NCBI RefSeq assembly: GCF_001673635.1
Contig: NZ_LZMH01000074.1
Coordinates: 1-64,000, forward strand
Origin: Mycobacterium asiaticum
GTDB lineage: Bacteria > Actinomycetota > Actinomycetes > Mycobacteriales > Mycobacteriaceae
Reading direction: 5' to 3'
DNA length: 64,000 nucleotides
The notes below the pieces were generated by a model, which did not search any database, was not told the origin of the DNA, and was given only the letters and a program-made list of their open reading frames with translations. Below are positions 61,321-64,000 of the stretch, one piece after another. Within the stretch, counting starts at the first letter, position 1. The number at the start of each line of letters is the position of its first letter. Made by a program: the position numbers and the translations under genes.

Positions 61321-62655
61321 ATGACCACTTCGACCGCGCTGCCGGCCCGGATGGATTTGCGGGGCCAGGAGTTGACGGCTGCGCGGCTGCGGACGGCGTT
61401 GCCGCGCGGCGGCGTCGACGTGGAGTCGGTGTTACCGACGGTGCGACCGATCGTGGCGGCCGTCGCCGAGCACGGGGTCGCGGCGGCGCTGGAATACGGC
61501 GCGAAGTTCGACGGGGTCCGGCCCTCGGCGGTGCTGGTCCCGCAGGCCGCGATGGACGCCGCGCTGAGCGGCCTTGACGGGGACGTCCGCGACGCGCTGC
61601 AGGTGATGATCGAGCGGACCCGGGCGGTGCACGCTGACCAGCGCCGCAGTAACACCACCACCACGCTCGGCCCCGGCGCGACTGTCACCGAACGCTGGCT
61701 GCCGGTCGAACGCGTGGGTCTCTACGTGCCGGGCGGAAACGCGGTCTATCCGTCGAGTGTGGTGATGAACGTGGTGCCGGCCCAGGCGGCCGGTGTCGGC
61801 TCGCTGGTAGTGGCCAGCCCACCGCAGGCGAACTTCGGCGGGCTCCCGCACCCGACCATCCTGGCCGCGGCGGCGCTGCTGGGAGTCGACGAGGTCTGGG
61901 CGGTCGGCGGGGCGCAGGCGGTCGCTCTGCTGGCCTATGGCGGCACAGACACCGGTGGTGCGACGCTGGCACCGGTCGACATGATCACCGGCCCCGGCAA
62001 CATCTACGTCACCGCAGCCAAACGACTCTGCCGCTCGCTGGTCGGCATCGACGCCGAAGCCGGGCCCACCGAGATCGCCATCCTTGCCGATGAGACCGCC
62101 GATCCCGCGCACGTGGCCGCCGACCTGATCAGCCAGGCCGAACACGACGAGATGGCCGCCAGCGTCCTGGTCACCCCGAGCCTCGCGCTCGTCGAGGCCA
62201 CCGAGGCCGAAGTGGCCGCCCAGCTGCAGACCACGGTGCACCGCGAACGGGTGACCGCCGCGCTGTCTGGCCCGCAGTCCAAGATCATCCTGGTCGACGA
62301 TCTCGATGCCGGCGTGCAGGTGGTCAATGCCTACGCCGCCGAACACCTGGAGATCCAGACCGCCGACGCGTCGCAAATCGCCGGCCGGGTCCGCGCCGCC
62401 GGAGCCATTTTCGTCGGCCCCTATGCGCCGGTCAGCCTCGGTGACTACTGCGCGGGCTCCAACCACGTGCTGCCCACCGCGGGCAGCGCCCGCTACTCCA
62501 GCGGTCTGTCGGTGCAGACCTTCCTGCGCGGCATTCACGTCGTCGATTACACCGAGGCCGCCCTCAAAGACGTCTCTGGTCACGTCGTCGCGCTGGCAAA
62601 GGCCGAGGATTTGCCGTCGCACGGCGAGGCGGTACGCCGGAGGTTCGAGCGGTGA
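61321..62655 (+). CDS. hisD: Histidinol dehydrogenase HisD
   Basis: A 444-aa zinc enzyme making histidine from histidinol in two NAD-dependent oxidations. Conserved blocks include VERVGLYVPGGNAVYPSSV, GGAQAVALLAYG, VDMITGPGN, the zinc-binding SQAEHDEMAAS and the His of AGSNHVLPTAG. The ATG at 61321 (MTTSTALPARMDLRG) is preferred; another in-frame ATG at 61312 is possible. First gene of hisD-hisC-hisB, overlapping hisC by GTGA. Confidence 0.96.
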   Translation: MTTSTALPARMDLRGQELTAARLRTALPRGGVDVESVLPTVRPIVAAVAEHGVAAALEYGAKFDGVRPSAVLVPQAAMDAALSGLDGDVRDALQVMIERTRAVHADQRRSNTTTTLGPGATVTERWLPVERVGLYVPGGNAVYPSSVVMNVVPAQAAGVGSLVVASPPQANFGGLPHPTILAAAALLGVDEVWAVGGAQAVALLAYGGTDTGGATLAPVDMITGPGNIYVTAAKRLCRSLVGIDAEAGPTEIAILADETADPAHVAADLISQAEHDEMAASVLVTPSLALVEATEAEVAAQLQTTVHRERVTAALSGPQSKIILVDDLDAGVQVVNAYAAEHLEIQTADASQIAGRVRAAGAIFVGPYAPVSLGDYCAGSNHVLPTAGSARYSSGLSVQTFLRGIHVVDYTEAALKDVSGHVVALAKAEDLPSHGEAVRRRFER

Positions 62656-63791
62656 GCACCGTCAAACCGAGCCTCGACGACCTTCCGCTGCGCGATGACC
62701 TGCGCGGCAAATCCCCATACGGCGCACCACAACTAGATGTGTCGGTGCGGTTGAACACCAACGAGAACCCGCACCCGCCCACCCAGGCGCTGGTCGACGA
62801 CGTGGTCCGATCGGTGCGGGAGGCGGCGGCGGACCTGCACCGGTACCCCGACCGGGACGCGGTGGCCCTGCGCACCGACCTCGCCGCCTACCTGACCCTG
62901 CAGACCGGTGTTCGGATCGGGGTCGAAAACGTCTGGGCTGCAAATGGTTCCAATGAGATTCTGCAACAACTGCTGCAGGCGTTCGGCGGTCCCGGGCGTA
63001 GCGCGATCGGTTTCGTGCCGTCATACTCGATGCACCCGATCATCTCCGACGCCACCCGCACTGAGTGGTTGGAAACGGTCCGCGCCGAGGACTTCGGCCT
63101 GGATATCGAGCGGGCGGTGGCCGCGGTCGTCGAGCGCAGACCCGACGTGGTGTTCATCGCCAGCCCGAATAACCCATCCGGACAGAGTGTTTCGCTCGAC
63201 GAGCTGCGCAAGCTACTGGACGTGGTGCCGGGCATCCTGATCGTTGACGAGGCGTACGGCGAGTTCTCCTCGCAGCCCAGTGCCGTGACGCTGGTCGAGG
63301 AGTACCCGACCAAGCTGATCGTCACCCGCACCATGAGCAAGGCCTTCGCGTTCGCCGGCGGCCGGCTGGGCTACCTGATCGCCACCCCCGCGCTCGTCGA
63401 CGCCATGCTGCTGGTGCGGTTGCCCTACCACCTGTCGTCGGTCACTCAGGCCGCCGCGCGGGCGGCGCTGCGGCACGCCGATGACACGCTGGGCAGCGTC
63501 GCGACCCTGATCGCCGAACGGGAACGGGTATCGACAGCCTTGCGCGGCATGGGTTTTCGGGTGATTCCGAGCGACGCGAACTTCGTTTTGTTCGGCGAGT
63601 TCGCCGATGCGCCGGGCGCCTGGCAACACTACCTGGATGCCGGTGTGCTGATCCGCGACATCGGCATCCCCGGTTATCTGCGCGCCACCACCGGACTGGC
63701 CGAGGAAAACGACGCCTTCCTGCGGGCGAGTGCCCAGATCGCCGTCACCGAACTGGCCAGCCCCACTCCGATACCAGCCCCACTCCGTTAG
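62652..63791 (+). CDS. hisC: Histidinol-phosphate aminotransferase HisC
   Basis: A 379-aa class II PLP aminotransferase acting before HisB/HisD steps. The PLP Lys is in TRTMSKAFAFAGGRLG, the phosphate region includes ANGSNEILQQL, and ASPNNPSGQS is intact. The GTG start at 62652 overlaps the hisD stop. hisB follows after 7 bp. In M. tuberculosis this copy is hisC1. Confidence 0.95.
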   Translation: MSTVKPSLDDLPLRDDLRGKSPYGAPQLDVSVRLNTNENPHPPTQALVDDVVRSVREAAADLHRYPDRDAVALRTDLAAYLTLQTGVRIGVENVWAANGSNEILQQLLQAFGGPGRSAIGFVPSYSMHPIISDATRTEWLETVRAEDFGLDIERAVAAVVERRPDVVFIASPNNPSGQSVSLDELRKLLDVVPGILIVDEAYGEFSSQPSAVTLVEEYPTKLIVTRTMSKAFAFAGGRLGYLIATPALVDAMLLVRLPYHLSSVTQAAARAALRHADDTLGSVATLIAERERVSTALRGMGFRVIPSDANFVLFGEFADAPGAWQHYLDAGVLIRDIGIPGYLRATTGLAEENDAFLRASAQIAVTELASPTPIPAPLR

Positions 63792-63798
63792 GACCACC

Positions 63799-64000
63799 AT
63801 GACCACCACCGACACCCGGACGCGTTGGGCGCGCATCGAACGCCGTACCCGCGAATCCGACATCGTCATCGAACTCGACCTGGACGGCACCGGGCAGGTC
63901 GACATCGACACCGGAGTCCCGTTCTACGACCACATGCTGACGGCGCTGGGCAGCCACGCCAGCTTTGACCTGATGGTGCGCACCAAGGGTGACGTGGAGA
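63799..64000 (+). CDS. hisB: Imidazoleglycerol-phosphate dehydratase HisB (5' end, cut by the window edge)
   Basis: The first 67 residues are present: MTTTDTRTRWARIERRTRES, then IELDLDGTGQVDIDTGVPFY and the manganese-binding segment DHMLTALGSHASFDLM. The HxxxE/DHxxxHH metal ligands lie partly beyond the window. The enzyme dehydrates imidazoleglycerol phosphate in histidine synthesis. The coding sequence runs off the right edge, so it is partial. Confidence 0.93.
   Translation, partial: MTTTDTRTRWARIERRTRESDIVIELDLDGTGQVDIDTGVPFYDHMLTALGSHASFDLMVRTKGDVE

Overview
The window is mycobacterial chromosomal DNA. It is GC-rich and almost fully coding, uses many GTG/TTG starts and 1-4 base gene overlaps, and its gene order matches the Mycobacterium tuberculosis H37Rv stretch from ansA (Rv1538c) to hisB (Rv1601). 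This comparison is from memory of the H37Rv order; no alignment was run. Several segments that differ from H37Rv (no frdABCD, no mmpL6, no phiRv1 prophage, several extra clusters) point to a non-tuberculous species.

Layout. 0-9.2 kb: ansA, lspA, an RluA-family pseudouridine synthase, an accessory block (methyltransferase, glyoxalase-fold protein, AraC regulator, zinc alcohol dehydrogenase), lprI, a wrecked glbN, and two short-chain dehydrogenases. 9.2-14.6 kb: three overlapping PknD-like genes, two intact receptor kinases with beta-propeller sensors and a third whose kinase part is truncated and lacks catalytic residues. 14.6-19.6 kb: SRPBCC protein, dnaE1, and a PPOX-fold protein divergent from a MerR regulator. 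19.7-26.4 kb: an accessory redox block (aldehyde dehydrogenase, methyltransferase, nitroreductase, GMC oxidoreductase, two paralogous TetR regulators) in which every promoter region carries a related GTTTCCG(A/G)TGATA-like site. 26.6-30.5 kb: plsB1, a small membrane protein, a deazaflavin-type protein and ilvA, followed by a four-copy 95-bp tandem repeat. 31-33.3 kb: a PNPOx-like gene divergent from a MocR regulator, and a small membrane protein.

33.4-43.7 kb: treX-treY-treZ (glycogen to trehalose), an acyltransferase/SGNH membrane protein, ripD with a long repetitive tail and a structured leader, and a small membrane protein. 43.8-53.4 kb: the biotin genes bioA-bioF-bioD, then, after a 2H phosphoesterase, bioB-bsaP. 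Between them lies a four-gene operon I do not recognise: a 47-aa single-helix protein, a 609-aa polytopic membrane protein with a duplicated W-H/D/P-x-H motif, a cupredoxin-like lipoprotein and a 455-aa polytopic membrane protein. This is my best candidate for an undescribed system. 53.4-64 kb: a lipase, an NrtR-type regulator with a 23-bp palindrome controlling nadA-nadB-nadC, a TetR/alcohol dehydrogenase pair with its own palindrome, a second deazaflavin-type protein, and hisD-hisC-hisB (hisB runs off the end).

No tRNA, rRNA, CRISPR array, insertion sequence or prophage was seen. The main metabolic modules are biotin synthesis, de novo NAD synthesis, histidine synthesis and trehalose release from glycogen, each organised as translationally overlapping genes.
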